Notes: generated by a model from the sequence alone, not told the origin. A stretch of 64,000 nt of DNA from Cladophialophora immunda (GCF_000835495.1 NW_015622545.1:4480042-4544041); one strand, 5' to 3'. Numbered from the stretch's first letter, positions 1-11,618 are shown. Numbers and translations are program-made.

Positions 1-386
1 TACGGGACCAAGGGAGCTGCTTCCCAGTGCCGGTGGCCGGATAAAGGTACGAGAGTGCTTCAATGCAGACCTTCCACCACGTTAGACCCACACTGACACT
101 TCTTCTGTCAATCCAGATGCAAGAGGAAATGAAAAGGAGAGAATTAGAACGCCTCGAGAAAGCCGGGATGCCGATTCACACCCTAGAAGGATCGAGCGAA
201 TATGGTCTTGAGTATTATCCATCCTAGCTGACCCTGGGACGGACTCTTTAACAAGAAGAATGCTTGCCCCAAGCTTCGCAAGGCCCATTCCAATGCTGTA
301 ATAAGAGTATACATGTGTTTGTGAGTATCCCTCTGCATTTAGTGTTTTCTCAACTCTTGATATGATTCTATTACGGCCCAAGCATC
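1..386. other. Left-edge intergenic stretch
   Basis: This stretch lies downstream of the aconitase-like gene on the minus strand. A 103-codon open frame on the minus strand (82-393) overlaps the end of that gene but shows no recognisable domain. I see no RNA gene or repeat here. Confidence 0.4.
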
Positions 387-2477
387 TCACCATTCCAAAG
401 ATGTGGCTTTCGATGACTCTTCTACCAAATCAGCATCAGCAGCATTTTGCGCAGCCTTTCCAGCCTTTTGATCCAGGCTCTGCAGCTTGGAGAATAGACT
501 GGGTCCATATCTCTCATATGTGCTGATCAGCCCGCCTTCGGCAAGTAGTTGTTCCTGAATGCGATCGAGCCTGAAGTCCCAAGTCCGCCCTTGACAATGG
601 ATCTGTCGGTTGTGAACATCAATCATCACCTCTTCCCCTTCTTGAGCGAGCCGATAGAACTCATCGTCCAGGAGTTTGATTCCCATCAAGCCATTGTTGA
701 CTTGATTTCGCTGGTAGATGAAGGCGTACGACTTTGCAATCACCGCTTGTATGCCTGACCACATCAACGCCTTCGGGGCCTGTTCCCGAGAAGAGCCACA
801 GCCGAAGCTCTTCTCCGCAACAACGATCGAGGCACCAGCCTGTGCACGATCATAAAACTCTGGTCTGGTATAGCAAAATGCACCACGGGCAACCTCTTCT
901 TGGGTGAGGTGAGAATGGCATTTGTCGGTCGGAATGATGCTGTCTGTGTCAACGTTGTCTCCGAATCGCTGCACCCGTCCTCGAATCGACTCAGGGAGCG
1001 ATGGCGGTGGCTTCTCTTCTGTTGATGCTAAGTCCGCATCTCCTTTCGTCGGGCCGGCAGCAAGAAGTTCCGGCTCGACATATTGCGGTGATGCTCGTGG
1101 TTCTTGCGCACCATACCTCCTCATGTCGTCGAACTCGGCCATATTGATCTTACCAAGGATATCCGTGGGACTTTGCAGGGACATGGAAAAGCTGGAAACG
1201 GCTACCGTTGCCGCAGAAGTGATGTTGGCGATTGACCCGGGACCCATTCGGTCACGGTAGTTTCTGTTCTGAGAAGACAGCCACACCTCCCCTTTCCCGG
1301 CCTTGTCGACTCCCATTCCCACGCAATAGCTGCATCCAGGTGCGCCAATCTCGAAGCCGGCCTGCTCATACACCTCCAAAAGGTTCAATTCCTTCAGCCT
1401 GTTGATGATGGAATTGGAGCCAGGGGTAACACGCCGCAGTCCTGGAGCCACGGGTTTCCGGCCTTGAGACATCGCCTCCTTTAACACCAGCGCTGCCAGT
1501 ATCAACTCTTCTTCAGTTGTGGTGCATGCTCCTATGAAGACACCCTGCAGGTGTTGAAGCTGCTGCTCGGCTTCTGAGACGGGAACGACGTTATCCGGAG
1601 AGGGGTAAAGCGCAATGAAATGCTCCAGCTCCGACAAATCCACATCGAATGTTTCAGCATACTGCGCGTCATCGTCTGGCCGGAAATACAGGCTGTCCGA
1701 TTTATGGCGCGGATCCCTTCGACGTTGGATGTACTGCATGGTTACTCCGTCTGGAACAATACAAGCACCAATACCGCCAAATTCAGTCGTCATGTTTGCG
1801 ATGGCGAATCTTGCATCGCACGACAGGTACTGAAGTCCTTCACCGGTGTACTCGACGAGTCGGCCTGCTGCAACAGTGTTTCTTCGGAGCTTACGCATGA
1901 CTCCCAGAATAACGTCCTTACCACTGGTCCCAAGCGGTGGTTTGTTGATAAAGTTGATACGGACAATCTCTGGGACCTCGAGATAGGTCTCCCCCGTGAC
2001 AAGCTGCAAGATCATATCGGTAGCGCCCACGCCAATTGCGAGACTCCCGAGTGCTCCAGCAGATGAGGTGTGAGAATCAGCTCCAATGACAAGCATGCCA
2101 GGTTGACACCGGGAGCGATAATATTCGGTGTGCATGATGGTGGTGTTGTGGCCAGCATAGTTGTCTCCGAGGTCCATTTCTTTGGCAATCTGGTCGCACG
2201 CCTCGATGAGAGACTTCTCATAAGCCCTGTGATTCACCCGTGGATCCACGACATGGTCCCCTGCCAGCCAGAACCTGTCTCTGCGGCGAATGCCGGGGCG
2301 TCCCATCCGCTCATAGTTTTTGTTCATGCCAAACCAAGCAACTTCAGATGCCAGAAACCAGTCTGGAGCGACGCGAATCACCGTCCCTGGCTCCACGTAT
2401 GGAGTCTCAAGGCCGAGAGCATGATGAACCAATATCTTCTGGCATGCAGTCATCGGCCGCCGGTTGGTGTGGTCCAT
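387..2477 (-). CDS. Fused aconitase / 3-isopropylmalate dehydratase-like enzyme
   Basis: Intronless 696-residue iron-sulfur (de)hydratase of the aconitase superfamily. The large-subunit-like part (about residues 1-460) has the ADSHT substrate-loop motif and the three 4Fe-4S cysteines: one in GACTTTEEE and two in GCSYCVG. The small swivel part (about 530-690) carries DNVDTDSIIPTDK and FGCGSSREQAP, typical of LeuD. The sequence style, with ADSHT followed by an alanine/glycine-rich GALGSLAIGVGATDM run, resembles archaeal-type LeuC/HacA more than fungal Leu1 or mitochondrial aconitase. It starts directly at the catalytic domain with no obvious mitochondrial presequence, so it is probably cytosolic. 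The substrate is unknown: a 2-hydroxyacid such as an alkylmalate is the inference. The neighbouring divergent sugar/acid porter and regulator suggest a catabolic or secondary pathway rather than leucine or lysine synthesis. The start is the ATG at 2477. Confidence 0.85.
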   Translation of the reverse strand: MDHTNRRPMTACQKILVHHALGLETPYVEPGTVIRVAPDWFLASEVAWFGMNKNYERMGRPGIRRRDRFWLAGDHVVDPRVNHRAYEKSLIEACDQIAKEMDLGDNYAGHNTTIMHTEYYRSRCQPGMLVIGADSHTSSAGALGSLAIGVGATDMILQLVTGETYLEVPEIVRINFINKPPLGTSGKDVILGVMRKLRRNTVAAGRLVEYTGEGLQYLSCDARFAIANMTTEFGGIGACIVPDGVTMQYIQRRRDPRHKSDSLYFRPDDDAQYAETFDVDLSELEHFIALYPSPDNVVPVSEAEQQLQHLQGVFIGACTTTEEELILAALVLKEAMSQGRKPVAPGLRRVTPGSNSIINRLKELNLLEVYEQAGFEIGAPGCSYCVGMGVDKAGKGEVWLSSQNRNYRDRMGPGSIANITSAATVAVSSFSMSLQSPTDILGKINMAEFDDMRRYGAQEPRASPQYVEPELLAAGPTKGDADLASTEEKPPPSLPESIRGRVQRFGDNVDTDSIIPTDKCHSHLTQEEVARGAFCYTRPEFYDRAQAGASIVVAEKSFGCGSSREQAPKALMWSGIQAVIAKSYAFIYQRNQVNNGLMGIKLLDDEFYRLAQEGEEVMIDVHNRQIHCQGRTWDFRLDRIQEQLLAEGGLISTYERYGPSLFSKLQSLDQKAGKAAQNAADADLVEESSKATSLEW

Positions 2478-3125
2478 GGCGCTTTCGAGATCTAAGAGAC
2501 AAAGGCGGTGGCTTCAGTCACAAGAACTTTGGCCCGACAAAAACGGTGTGAACCTGAAATATCAATTTGCGAGTCACAAGGTAGGTGGAGGTCAGCTGCG
2601 TCGTCGTATCCCCTGTGTATTCCAATCCATAAATTCAGAAGTGGTTTCGATGCTGCTATGCCACACGGGACAATTGCCGAAATTCTCGACGCACCGAACC
2701 CACATGAGCGGCAGTCGCTTCCAACGATTCCCCTGGTAACCAGCACTTCGACTTGAGAGAGTTGGAGGTATTCATGTCCAGAAGCCCCACTGGCGAGACT
2801 CTCTCCGCTCGGTAGATGCAGGACAATATGCAGAGAAAGTCGGTGCTGTATGGGTCAAGCGAGAAGTTTTTGCACGCGACGAGGACACAGGTCCATCGGA
2901 GGAAGCCCTGGCATTGGTGGCATTGGAGCCACCGGCCAGATTCCGGACCAGGCTCGCCGGAATTCAAGCGGCTGGGATGCTGCCCCTGGTGTCCGATCTT
3001 ACCCCGGATTCATGGGGCCCAGACTGTTGGATCAATATATTCAACGAATGGATGCCGTTCTCATGTACCAAATCTTGCATACTGCACTGCCATACCACGA
3101 GGTCTCCACGTTCTAAAGAGGCAAG
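2478..3125. promoter_or_regulatory. Divergent promoter region of the aconitase-like gene and sugar porter
   Basis: 648 bases separate the two divergent start codons (2477 minus, 3126 plus). Open frames here are short and overlap on both strands without domain signal. The region probably holds both promoters, which would permit co-regulation. No specific operator was identified. Confidence 0.4.
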
Positions 3126-4835
3126 ATGATCAGCGAAGGAAGAAACAACCATCTCATCGACAACTGGAAATGTCTGATTATTTGCTGTGCGGTCAGCATG
3201 GCCAATTGCCAATATGGCTTTGGTAAGGGCTTTGCCAGGACAAGAATGCATTGTACAAAGCTGAACTCTTTGCAGATACCGCTGCAGTCGCCGGGTTCCA
3301 GGCCATGATTGGTTTCCTCGAAGTCTTTGGCTACAAGGATGCCAAGGTCAAATCGGGCTGGAACATTGCCACGAAACCTCAGCAACTAATTTCCAGCTTC
3401 CTTAACGTCGGTACCATCGTCGCGGTGCTCCTCGGCGGTCCGTTCTCCCATAGATTCGGTCGCAAACCGGCGATCTGGGTTGCCGCCGTCGTGTCGATGG
3501 TGGCATGCGGCGTCCAGGTCGGAGTCAACAGTCTTGCAGGTCTCTATGCCGGTCGGATCCTCCTGGGACTGGGAAATGGCTTTTTCATCCTGTACTCAAA
3601 CACATACTGCGTCGAGGTTGCTCCCCCACAGCATCGGGCATTCTTGGCCTCGTTCTTCGGGTTTTGGGTGAACCTTGGGAGCATTCTCGGAGCCGTTGCC
3701 GACAACTACAGCAAGAACCTGCACAGCAGATTGGCATATCAGATTCCTCTGGCTTCGTTGTTCGCGATCCCGTTTCTGCTCAGTATCTTCATGTTCTTCG
3801 TCCCCGAGTCGCCCCGCTGGCTTCTGTTACAAAACAAACCAGAGGAAGCTCGCAGGGCACTGGAGAGCCTCCGAGGGAACTCGCTCAAGCTCGAGCTCTT
3901 GAACGAGGAGTTCATCGAGATGCAACGAGGAATTGATCAAGAAAAGGAGCTGGCGTCGACAACCTCGGCCTTGGACATGTTCAAGGGCACTGATCGCCGC
4001 CGCACCATCCTCGCAGCTGGGGCCATTGCATCGCATGCAGCGTCTGGAGTCTGGTTCACCATTTCGTACAGCACGTTCTTCTACCAGATGGCCGGCATCG
4101 ACAAGCCATTCCAGGCCACCATTCTGCAGAATTGTCTCGGCTTGATCGGCGCAATGTGCGGCATGTTCCTCATGCACAAAGTCTTCGGCCGCCGCTCCAT
4201 GCTCTTGATCGGCTCTGCCGGCTGCTGCATTTGCATGTTGGTGATCGGTCTATTGAGCCTTGCTGGGCACGGACACAGTGCTGGTCAAGCCCTTGTGGGT
4301 TTCGCACTCATGTTCAGCTTCTTCTACAACGGCTTCACTGGGACGATCACCTGGCCGATCGCAGGTGAGCTTGTCAGCTCCCGTCTGCGAGTCTTCAGCG
4401 TCGGCCTCGGCACCGGGATCAACTATTTCTTCAACTGTAAGTTTGGCCGCAATCGTCTAACTGAGGTAGACTGACCACTTGCAGGGCTGATCTCGTACTG
4501 CACACCATATTTCCTGAATGCCAACAATCTGAATTGGGGGGCGAAGTATGGCTACATATGGGCGGGCTCCAACGCGGTTGCATTCGGTGGGTATCTTCCA
4601 GCGCCTCGAGACTCTTTTGGGCTGACTCTAGAGCGCAGTGTTCTTCTTTCTCCTCATCCCGGAGACCAAAGGACGTTCGTTGGAGGAAATCGACGAGATG
4701 TTCGTCAACAAGGTGCCGCGCAGCCAGTTCAAGACATATCAATGCGTCTCGTCCGAAAGGGCGCGCGAGATCGCGGTGAAGGAGCTCGATGAAGTTACTA
4801 AGGCGGACATAACTGTTCACGCCGAGAAGGTCTGA
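3126..4835 (+). CDS. MFS sugar porter (SP family)
   Basis: Plasma-membrane sugar:H+ symporter of the major facilitator superfamily, 518 residues from four exons: 3126-3222, 3276-4436, 4485-4586 and 4639-4835. The joins are supported because they restore QYGFDTAAVAGFQ, NYFFNWLISYC and AFVFFFLLIPETKGRS; the summed length is 1557 nt (519 codons). SP-family landmarks are HRFGRKPA after TM2, PESPRW before the central loop and PETKGRSLEEIDEMF after TM12. The TM7 region reads ASHAASGVWFTISYST and lacks the QQ pair common in hexose porters, so an oligosaccharide or other polyol/acid substrate is possible. It is divergent to the aconitase-like gene. Confidence 0.9.
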
Positions 4836-5802
4836 ACGTGAACACTGCGGCGAGCGGATCCATGGCTGTACAAAGTCACATCCCATCGGCACCCACCTTT
4901 AATCAGTTCTTGTTCAAACTATGACTCTTCCCTCTTCATCTGGAGCTCCTTGGTCGAAGATTTGATCTTTCCACTGGGGGACTTTCCGCTGTTTGAATTT
5001 GCGGAGTTGTTATGGCTACAGCCTTACCTAATCTAGCAGTGGAGCGTACTAGCCCTTTATGGAGCCAATCCACGTGACTAGCTGCTATTCTGTATTGGGA
5101 AGGTAAACCAGACCGTGTGCAAATAGTGGGTGTGAACCCTGCCAATAGAAGTGTTTTACGGAGAAATATTGTTCCAGGAGCGATAAAAAATGGAGGACTT
5201 CTATGCGCAGTGGGACGTAAGATTGGTCATGACTACCATCATCATGACTTCTATGACTATAATCCTAACAATCATGCTGATTTTGCACTAAGCCGATTTT
5301 CTGACCTGCATCCACAGAGCTGAATATGGGATGATGTCCGCGACGGAAGAAGTTCCCGCATTTCGGGCCTGGGAGCAGATTTCCAGTAGTGCCTGAGCTC
5401 TCCGACAGGGACACTGGGATTGCATGGTTGTGGGAAAAATCACTAGATTTCTACAGCAAGAGAACAAAAGCGGTGGCGCTGTTCGGCCTCCTGGATCCTT
5501 CTCGCACTGACCTCCACGTCTATCGCCACGGGAAATGTGCAGGAGGTATACACAGCGAGATTATGCTATGCTAGCGATTAGCATAGCATATCTACAAAGA
5601 CCGTGGCCGTCCAGGAAAAGGTTGTTCTAGCCAAAACATGCAGCAGCCGACATAACAAGTTTACGGATCTGAACCTGCGCCAAGGAAATGCTGACGCGAG
5701 AAGGATGACAGGTATCAGCAGTTCATTCTTATCTCTTCCTAGGCTACTCATGGGTTGAAGAAGCGAGCCACGATTTCCTAGAGTAATGTTACATTTAAAT
5801 TT
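4836..5802. other. Convergent intergenic region with a hairpin
   Basis: 967 bases lie between the 3' ends of the sugar porter (plus) and the dual zinc-finger regulator (minus). No frame here has a recognisable domain. The stretch is more AT-rich than the flanking genes and contains a perfect inverted repeat at 5562-5590, listed separately. Confidence 0.45.
5562..5590. repeat. Perfect 12-bp inverted repeat with 5-nt loop
   Basis: The arm TATGCTATGCTA (5562-5573) is followed by the loop GCGAT and the exact reverse complement TAGCATAGCATA (5579-5590). It lies between two convergent genes, so a transcript hairpin near 3' ends or a palindromic protein site are both possible. Confidence 0.75.
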
Positions 5803-8432
5803 TTATATCTCTTGCTCATTATCGTTCTGAAAGAGGACCTTGAGCTTGGTCAACGCGTCATCGCAGTTGACTTCCATGCTGGTGATAACGTCAACCGCTT
5901 CCTCTTTGGCCATGATGAATTGCAGAACGATCCAGAAGTGAAGAGCATTCCTGTACATGCCTTCAGCTTTCAGGGATTTATCCGAAGTCTGTGAGCGAAT
6001 AATTTCCCACAGCTGGCGCCATCTTTCCAAAGCGCCCTTGATCTCTTGGGCCATTGGGCTCATGGCAAAATTGGATGGCTTTGCCCCATTGATCCTGCGA
6101 CCAAAGTTCGTTGTGGGGAGGTTGAGTGACATTGTCATGACACAGGAGTGTACGTATGTGTACAGAACTGGGAAGATGTTAGGCGGCTCTAATTTGTCCT
6201 GTCCTCGCAATGGACGGAGACGACAGGATGGTGGATTAAAGTAGTTGACGGACTTACAGTGGATAAGAATGAACAGATCAAATATAGTGAGATCGCAGCT
6301 GCCTTCGGTCTCCTCCAACGACGTTCCGTTTTCAGACACGTCTGCCTGTGATGCTGTTGTTGAGTCAGAAGCTTTTGCTTTTCCATCAAAAAGAAGAGCA
6401 AAGGCTTGAGACATTGTCAACCGCGGTGCAAAGATGGAGTCGTCCTGCATAAAAGGATGTCGTGAGCTGAAGATAGCTTCTTTACAGGGTAGATCATTGT
6501 CGAGTTCGCCAAGGGTTATGCGGCAGGGGTAGTTTGAATAAATTCTCATGGCACAATCAAGCAAAGCGATGACTGATACAGTTCTGCAACGGATGCAATC
6601 AGCAAAGGCTAACGACGGAGGTGGAGGACATACCGGATCTTCGTCTCTTTCTGTAGCCAAGCGACTTCTGAGATGCGATCGGACGGCCGGTGACGAGCAT
6701 GATGCAGCTGCATGCTCCGAGCGACCTGGAGAAACTGGTCAGAGACGATCTAAGCAAGCTTGGGAAATTCCGAACATTTATGACGTCTCCGAGTCGGGAT
6801 TGCATTGCTCGTCGTTTAGATCCCCGTGAGCCGCCCCAATACTGAGCAACGACCATCAAATAACCCGCCTGAAGCTCTTGGAAAATCTCCCAATCGCGGT
6901 CCTGTTGAAGAGACTCTGAAGGTGTGGGCAGGGAGTCACCTTGTATACATCGAGTGACTTCAATCTCAAAGGAGAAAATTTCTGAATCGAAGACCACCAA
7001 TTCCGCAACGTCAACCAGCCGCTTCGCGGCTAGCCTTTCGGTCTGGTCTCTTGAATACATAGCACCAATGAAGACCACGCTAATGACCAAGCCAACTGGA
7101 ACTTTAGCGGGATCGAATGACGGTCGGTGAATGATGGGGCAGTTCAGGTGCCAATTACGAAAGTAAAGCGAGATGAACTTGCGGATCTTCTCCGAGGTCA
7201 AGAGGAAATTCAGGCAAGCAGTCAGTTCTTGACGAGATTTTTCATCCAAGGCCAGGCACCATAGCTTGTTGTAGATTGCCATATTCAGTGCTGAGACATA
7301 CTGCGCTTGATCCGAAGGCTGCTGCGTCGAGCTGGAGGGCGTGGAGCCAATCTGGGCCTCTGGTGATATCATGGATGGGTCGTAAAGTTCCAGCTGCAGT
7401 TCAGTATATGAAGGGGAGTGAATTAATCCAAACGGCCCTGTCCAGAAGTCGAGATACTGATCGTCTATCCCCATAGGTGTCTGGAACATCCCGGAGAAGT
7501 CGAAAGTAGCGGGACTTTCATCTTCCGATTTCGCATCAACGGCGTCGTTCTCCTCATCCTCCCCTTCTTCATTTTGTTGGTGGAACTGCAGCCCTCTTTG
7601 CCGATCGTCGCAAGGCGGAAGGTTGAAGGTCTCTGTGAAAGTGTCGGTACCACCGTTCAGGAGTGCTTGAATCGATACACGGTCGCCGAGGGGGCCTAGC
7701 TTTTCGGCAACTGGGACCATAGTCAGCATCATCGCCAGTCGGTTTCCCATGTGTGGAAGATCGAACTGCATACTCGACTTGTCGCGCAGAGAGTGTTTTT
7801 GGCGACATTGTACTTGTTTCTTCTTGCAGGGTGCACAAGGATTGCCTCCATCACAGCGAATCTTGGAGGAAATGCACTTGGTAGAGGTCAGCTAGATTGC
7901 ACGGCGCAGGTGTTGTTTCCAATGTAATCACCGTCACACAGGCATGTGGGCGTCGGCCCTTGGGAATCGAGTTGGGGACGTCTCGGTCACCCCGCCGTTG
8001 ACAGTGGCTGTAATGGGTTTGGAGGCGATCCCTGCCAGAGGCGTCAGCAGAGAGACCGTGTGGAGAGGTCACAACAATCGTACTTGCGCGAGAAGTCTCG
8101 AGAGCAGAAAATGCAAGAGAACGGTTTGGCTCCGGTATCTCCACAAGGTACATTAGCGGAATTGCGCAGCCTTTGCAACGCAACTCACGTCGGGTTTGAT
8201 GGCGCTTCAAGTGTTCAGCGCGCGAGAAGCCCTGCCCACACTCCACGCATCGGTAGCGCTTCTCTGGGGTGCTGGACACGCCGGTAGTGGTTGTTGTTTG
8301 CTTGATACAGGCTGAGGAGAGGAGAGCCTGGTTTCTGATCAAGTCGTGGAAGTTTTCCATGGTCGCAGCCGGCGGCCAAAATGCCTGCGAATTATGGCGA
8401 CTGCGGCGGTTGCAGCGACTGGAGAGAAGCAT
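5803..8432 (-). CDS. Transcription factor with two C2H2 fingers plus a Zn2Cys6 cluster and fungal_trans domain
   Basis: Nuclear regulator of 760 residues from seven exons: 8432-8189, 8138-8084, 8031-7932, 7876-6776, 6725-6634, 6583-6258 and 6167-5803; coding sum 2283 nt. Splicing joins finger 1 (CVECGQGFSRAEHLKRHQTRH, about residues 62-82), a TGAKPF linker, finger 2 (CIFCSRDFSRKDRLQTHYSHC) and then a binuclear cluster (ACVTC...KIRCDGGNPCAPC...C, about 127-155). The middle domain (FRNWHLNCPIIHRPSF, later LLDCAMRIYSNYPCRITL) matches fungal_trans, the xylanolytic-activator-type domain. The first ATG is used; an upstream GTG in frame is not a credible start. The intron after residue 522 uses a weak GTTCGG donor but restores GDVINVARSMQLHH. 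Dual C2H2/Zn2Cys6 proteins are a known minority class in filamentous fungi. Possible targets are the two metabolic genes just left of it. Confidence 0.88.
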
Positions 8433-9891
8433 GGATGTTTTTTTGGGAGGCACCGGAGGGGTTGACGGCTTAGATAAGTGCGGCGGCGGCGGCCACAGCG
8501 GCGACAGCAGCCCGAATGACGGGGAATCTTACTGGTAGCGGCGGGCGAGGACGAATGAGGGGCGAGTTACAGGCACCACAGGGACTCTCTCAGGGGTGGG
8601 ATGCGGAGAAGCGCCCCCACGAAAATGTTGTGGGTGTCAGCTCTCCCCGGCCCAGTTGGTACAGCGCCCAATAATTCTCACCTAAGCGAGCCCCCTGCAC
8701 CTGGTGCTGCGGAGAGCATTGGCATCGCTCGGCATGGCCATTCGCCTATTTGCCTCCTCGACATTGGTGAGTGACGTGAGTTTGACACCTGCTCGGAAAT
8801 ACCCCCAGTTCACGCCAAAGGGGTGGACAGCCGGGCGCAAATCGACATAAGATTGCACAGCTGCCCTCATGGGTCCCGAGTTGTGTCAACGAGCCGAAGT
8901 TGACGACAGCAAGATTCATCATGAACGGTGTATAGACGCATCGCTCTATCCTTTCGACCTTTGAGCCTTCCTCGAGAACCACACGAGTCAATTCGCAGCA
9001 AATACATCACAAACTGATTCAATCTATTCCCGTCGACGCAATTCAGACGCAGCTCGCGCCATGCACGATGAAGAGATTCGTCACACTATTTCGAAGACGT
9101 AAAATGAAAGAGCAAAAGAAGGCGCAGATGTCATAACCATAGTTCTTATCGAAGCACTCCCTACAGGAAATTCCTTTGTCCTTGGCAAGAGTCGAATCAG
9201 GCTGCACAAACACTTCCCGTCGCCGCCGAGTCTTGGACACCATATTCCTCAGGAGTGCGTGAGGCATGGTGTTCCCAGTGGCCTTGAATCTATCACGATA
9301 CTCGAGGCATGGCATTGCTCAAGTTAGGTACTCACCAAAGTACTAACCGAGACCGACAAGGTGAGGCCTGGGGTTGTCGATGCGACAGTGCAGAGCTTGC
9401 CTGGCATGTAGCTTCCTGTCTTGGTCCAGTCAAGCCTTCGAAGCAATTCGATTGTAGCGGAAAGAGCCGCGGGTAAGATGTTAGATCGCAAGCCCAAACA
9501 ACCAAGAGGGCTCCGTGAATAGTCCAAGACCTCGATTTGGGTGGCCGAGGAACTAAAGACAAGTCTGACACTTGGGATCATAGAGCATGTTGAGATGAGT
9601 GGAGAATTGTATTCCGGTGCAAACAGAGGGAACTCGTTCGCAAGCATTTACCCTCGGCACTCCGTAAATATATCGAATTCGAATGCTATCTCCTTTTTGG
9701 CTCAGATGGAGAGATCAATCCACAGCGTCAATGAGCATCTTAACAGGGCTAGAAGCGACCATTGGGAGCGTACGATGTTTGCCGTACGATCTCTCTTTGC
9801 CGCGTCCCGGGGCAACTCAATCTTCGAGAGAAAAAAAAAAGGGCAAGAAGAAGGCGAACTGGCTGAAAATATGGCCGATTTCGTGGCCTCA
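8433..9891. other. Long intergenic region upstream of the dual zinc-finger regulator
   Basis: 1459 bases contain only short overlapping frames (at most 135 codons, several without ATG starts) and no domain that I recognise. An A-rich run lies near 9831. The region should hold the regulator's promoter (minus strand) and the 3' end of the TPR gene. A small lineage-specific gene cannot be excluded. Confidence 0.35.
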
Positions 9892-11618
9892 TCATGCAGA
9901 AGGCTCTTGTATGACCCGATTAGCATGGTCTGTCCGGCAGAAGCATGAAAACTTGATGGGTATATCTGCCATGGCCGTGGCATGCGCTAGCTGGGGCCTA
10001 ATAAGCCGAGCTTCCGCGATACGACCCAGCTTCATCAGACATTCGAAGTATCCACGGAGTGCCCAAACATTGTTTGGGTGGCGAAGAGCTCGAGGAAGCG
10101 TGTCGTCGAATCCCAGGTCGGCACTGTAAACTGCTGTGGCCAGCTCGGTATGGCCTTGTTCCAAAAGAAGAGCACCATAAGCATGTCGAGGCGGTTGCAT
10201 CCATCCCCAAGGCTCGTCATACGGAAGGGCATCATCGAGAGCAATGGCTTTACGAAGATGTTCAAATGCTGCGTCGAAGTTGCGCCGGCGATACTCCACT
10301 TCACCATCTAACATTGACCGGGCAATTGCAAGAATGTCAAGGCAGTTGTTGTTGAAAAGGGTTCGTGTTGACTTCACCCGCGACACTGCTTCATTGAAGA
10401 TGGTGCGTTGCTTCTCCGCTTCCTCTACCTTTCCCGTAGCTGCCAGTGCGACGCCTTTTGCATAGTGTATCAAAGCCGTCGTAACGCAGTAAAGCTCTTG
10501 GTCTTTGGGCAGAGGCAGGTCAAGAATTTCTTGCCACAGGCCAAAGCGAATGAGGGCGTGCACACGCATCCCATGGAAGGCCTCGAGCCAGTCGGCCATT
10601 GGCGGTGACTTGACGCGAAGGAGGTCTTCTGGGCTGTTGCTTCGATCCAGTCGGCAGTCTGCAATGCGATTTTTGACTGGCCAGCAAACATTGCAGCGTA
10701 GAGGCGAAAATGATAATTGTGGCATCGATAGAGAGTGTAGAAGTTCAGCGGACCCGCGCGAGCCAAAAACCTCTCGTCCGCGCGGATTGCGTCCGTATTC
10801 GAAGCGATCGCACGCCGGTAGTCACCGCAAAGTATGTCGAGGTGGGTAGGCATATGGTGCAGGTGGCCAGCATCAGGTATCAGGCCTCTCAAATGGTCTG
10901 CTATAGGCATAGCAAGCTCGGGGCTGCTGGACATTTCCATCAGATGTATGTAAAGGTGTAATACGCCGGGATGCTGGAGCCCGCCCTTCAGAGCTAAGGC
11001 GTGATCGAGGACGGACTTTACTTCTATCGTCTTCGCTCCAGTGGCTGGCTGTCCAGTGGACAAATCCCAGAGTCTCCAAGGTGTGAGATTCATCAGGGCG
11101 TCAGCGTAGAGCGTTGCGACATCTAGGTCGTCAGGGAATGCTTCGTACACCGATCGCATGGCATCCGCGTAAGGTTCATTCCAGATGGAGCAATCAGCAG
11201 CTGCTTGTGCTCGAGGGTATCGGAATTCGAGCGCATCAACCAGGGCCTTCTCGACCGCCGTGGCATTGACGGCTTCCGCCTTCGCCTTCTGAACAGCATC
11301 ATGTGTCCGAGTCACGGTGGATTCGAGCTCCTCTCCGTCAAAGAACTCCCATGGCTTGTTGTAGTTGGGCCCAAGGGCGTACGCCAGACCCCAATAAGCC
11401 ATGGCACATCTTGGGTCCAGGGTGATGGCTTTTCGGAAACATTCAGCCGATTCCTCATGGTTGAAGGCGTAGCTCCAAACCAGACCACGATCAAACCATC
11501 GCTGGGCTTCTTTGTTGTTTGTGCTTACAGGTCGATTGAAAGACCCTAGGTTGTAATACGAGTCTGAAGGCTTTGGGGCGTCGTCTTGTACATAGCCGTC
11601 CGTCATCTCGGCCGCCAT
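9892..11618 (-). CDS. Tetratricopeptide-repeat protein, frame broken by one base
   Basis: Helical-repeat protein with TPR-like units, for example residues 40-75 (WFDRGLVWSYAFNHEESAECFRKAI), where a helix-turn-helix with alanine/glycine spacing ends in DPRCAMAYWGLAYA. Clearly coding sequence runs in one frame from the ATG at 11618 to about 10640 (ending FAGQSKIALQTADWIEAT). It resumes immediately in another frame at about 10632 (PEDLLRVKSPPMADWLEAF) through to 9892. The two parts are adjacent, so no intron fits. Adding one base at GCCC (10631-10634) gives 1728 nt, an exact 576 codons. Either the assembly lost a base or the gene is a recent pseudogene. Homologues are widespread fungal proteins of unknown function; a scaffold or assembly role is only inferred from the repeats. 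Confidence 0.75.

Noticed and set aside
8433..9891. Several frames of 80-135 codons on both strands
   Set aside because: They overlap one another, some lack ATG starts, and none shows a domain or convincing splice structure.
10660..10680. A GT...AG stretch of 19 bases near the TPR frame break, as a possible intron
   Set aside because: Too short for splicing, it removes conserved sequence and its length (1 mod 3) does not correct the frame.
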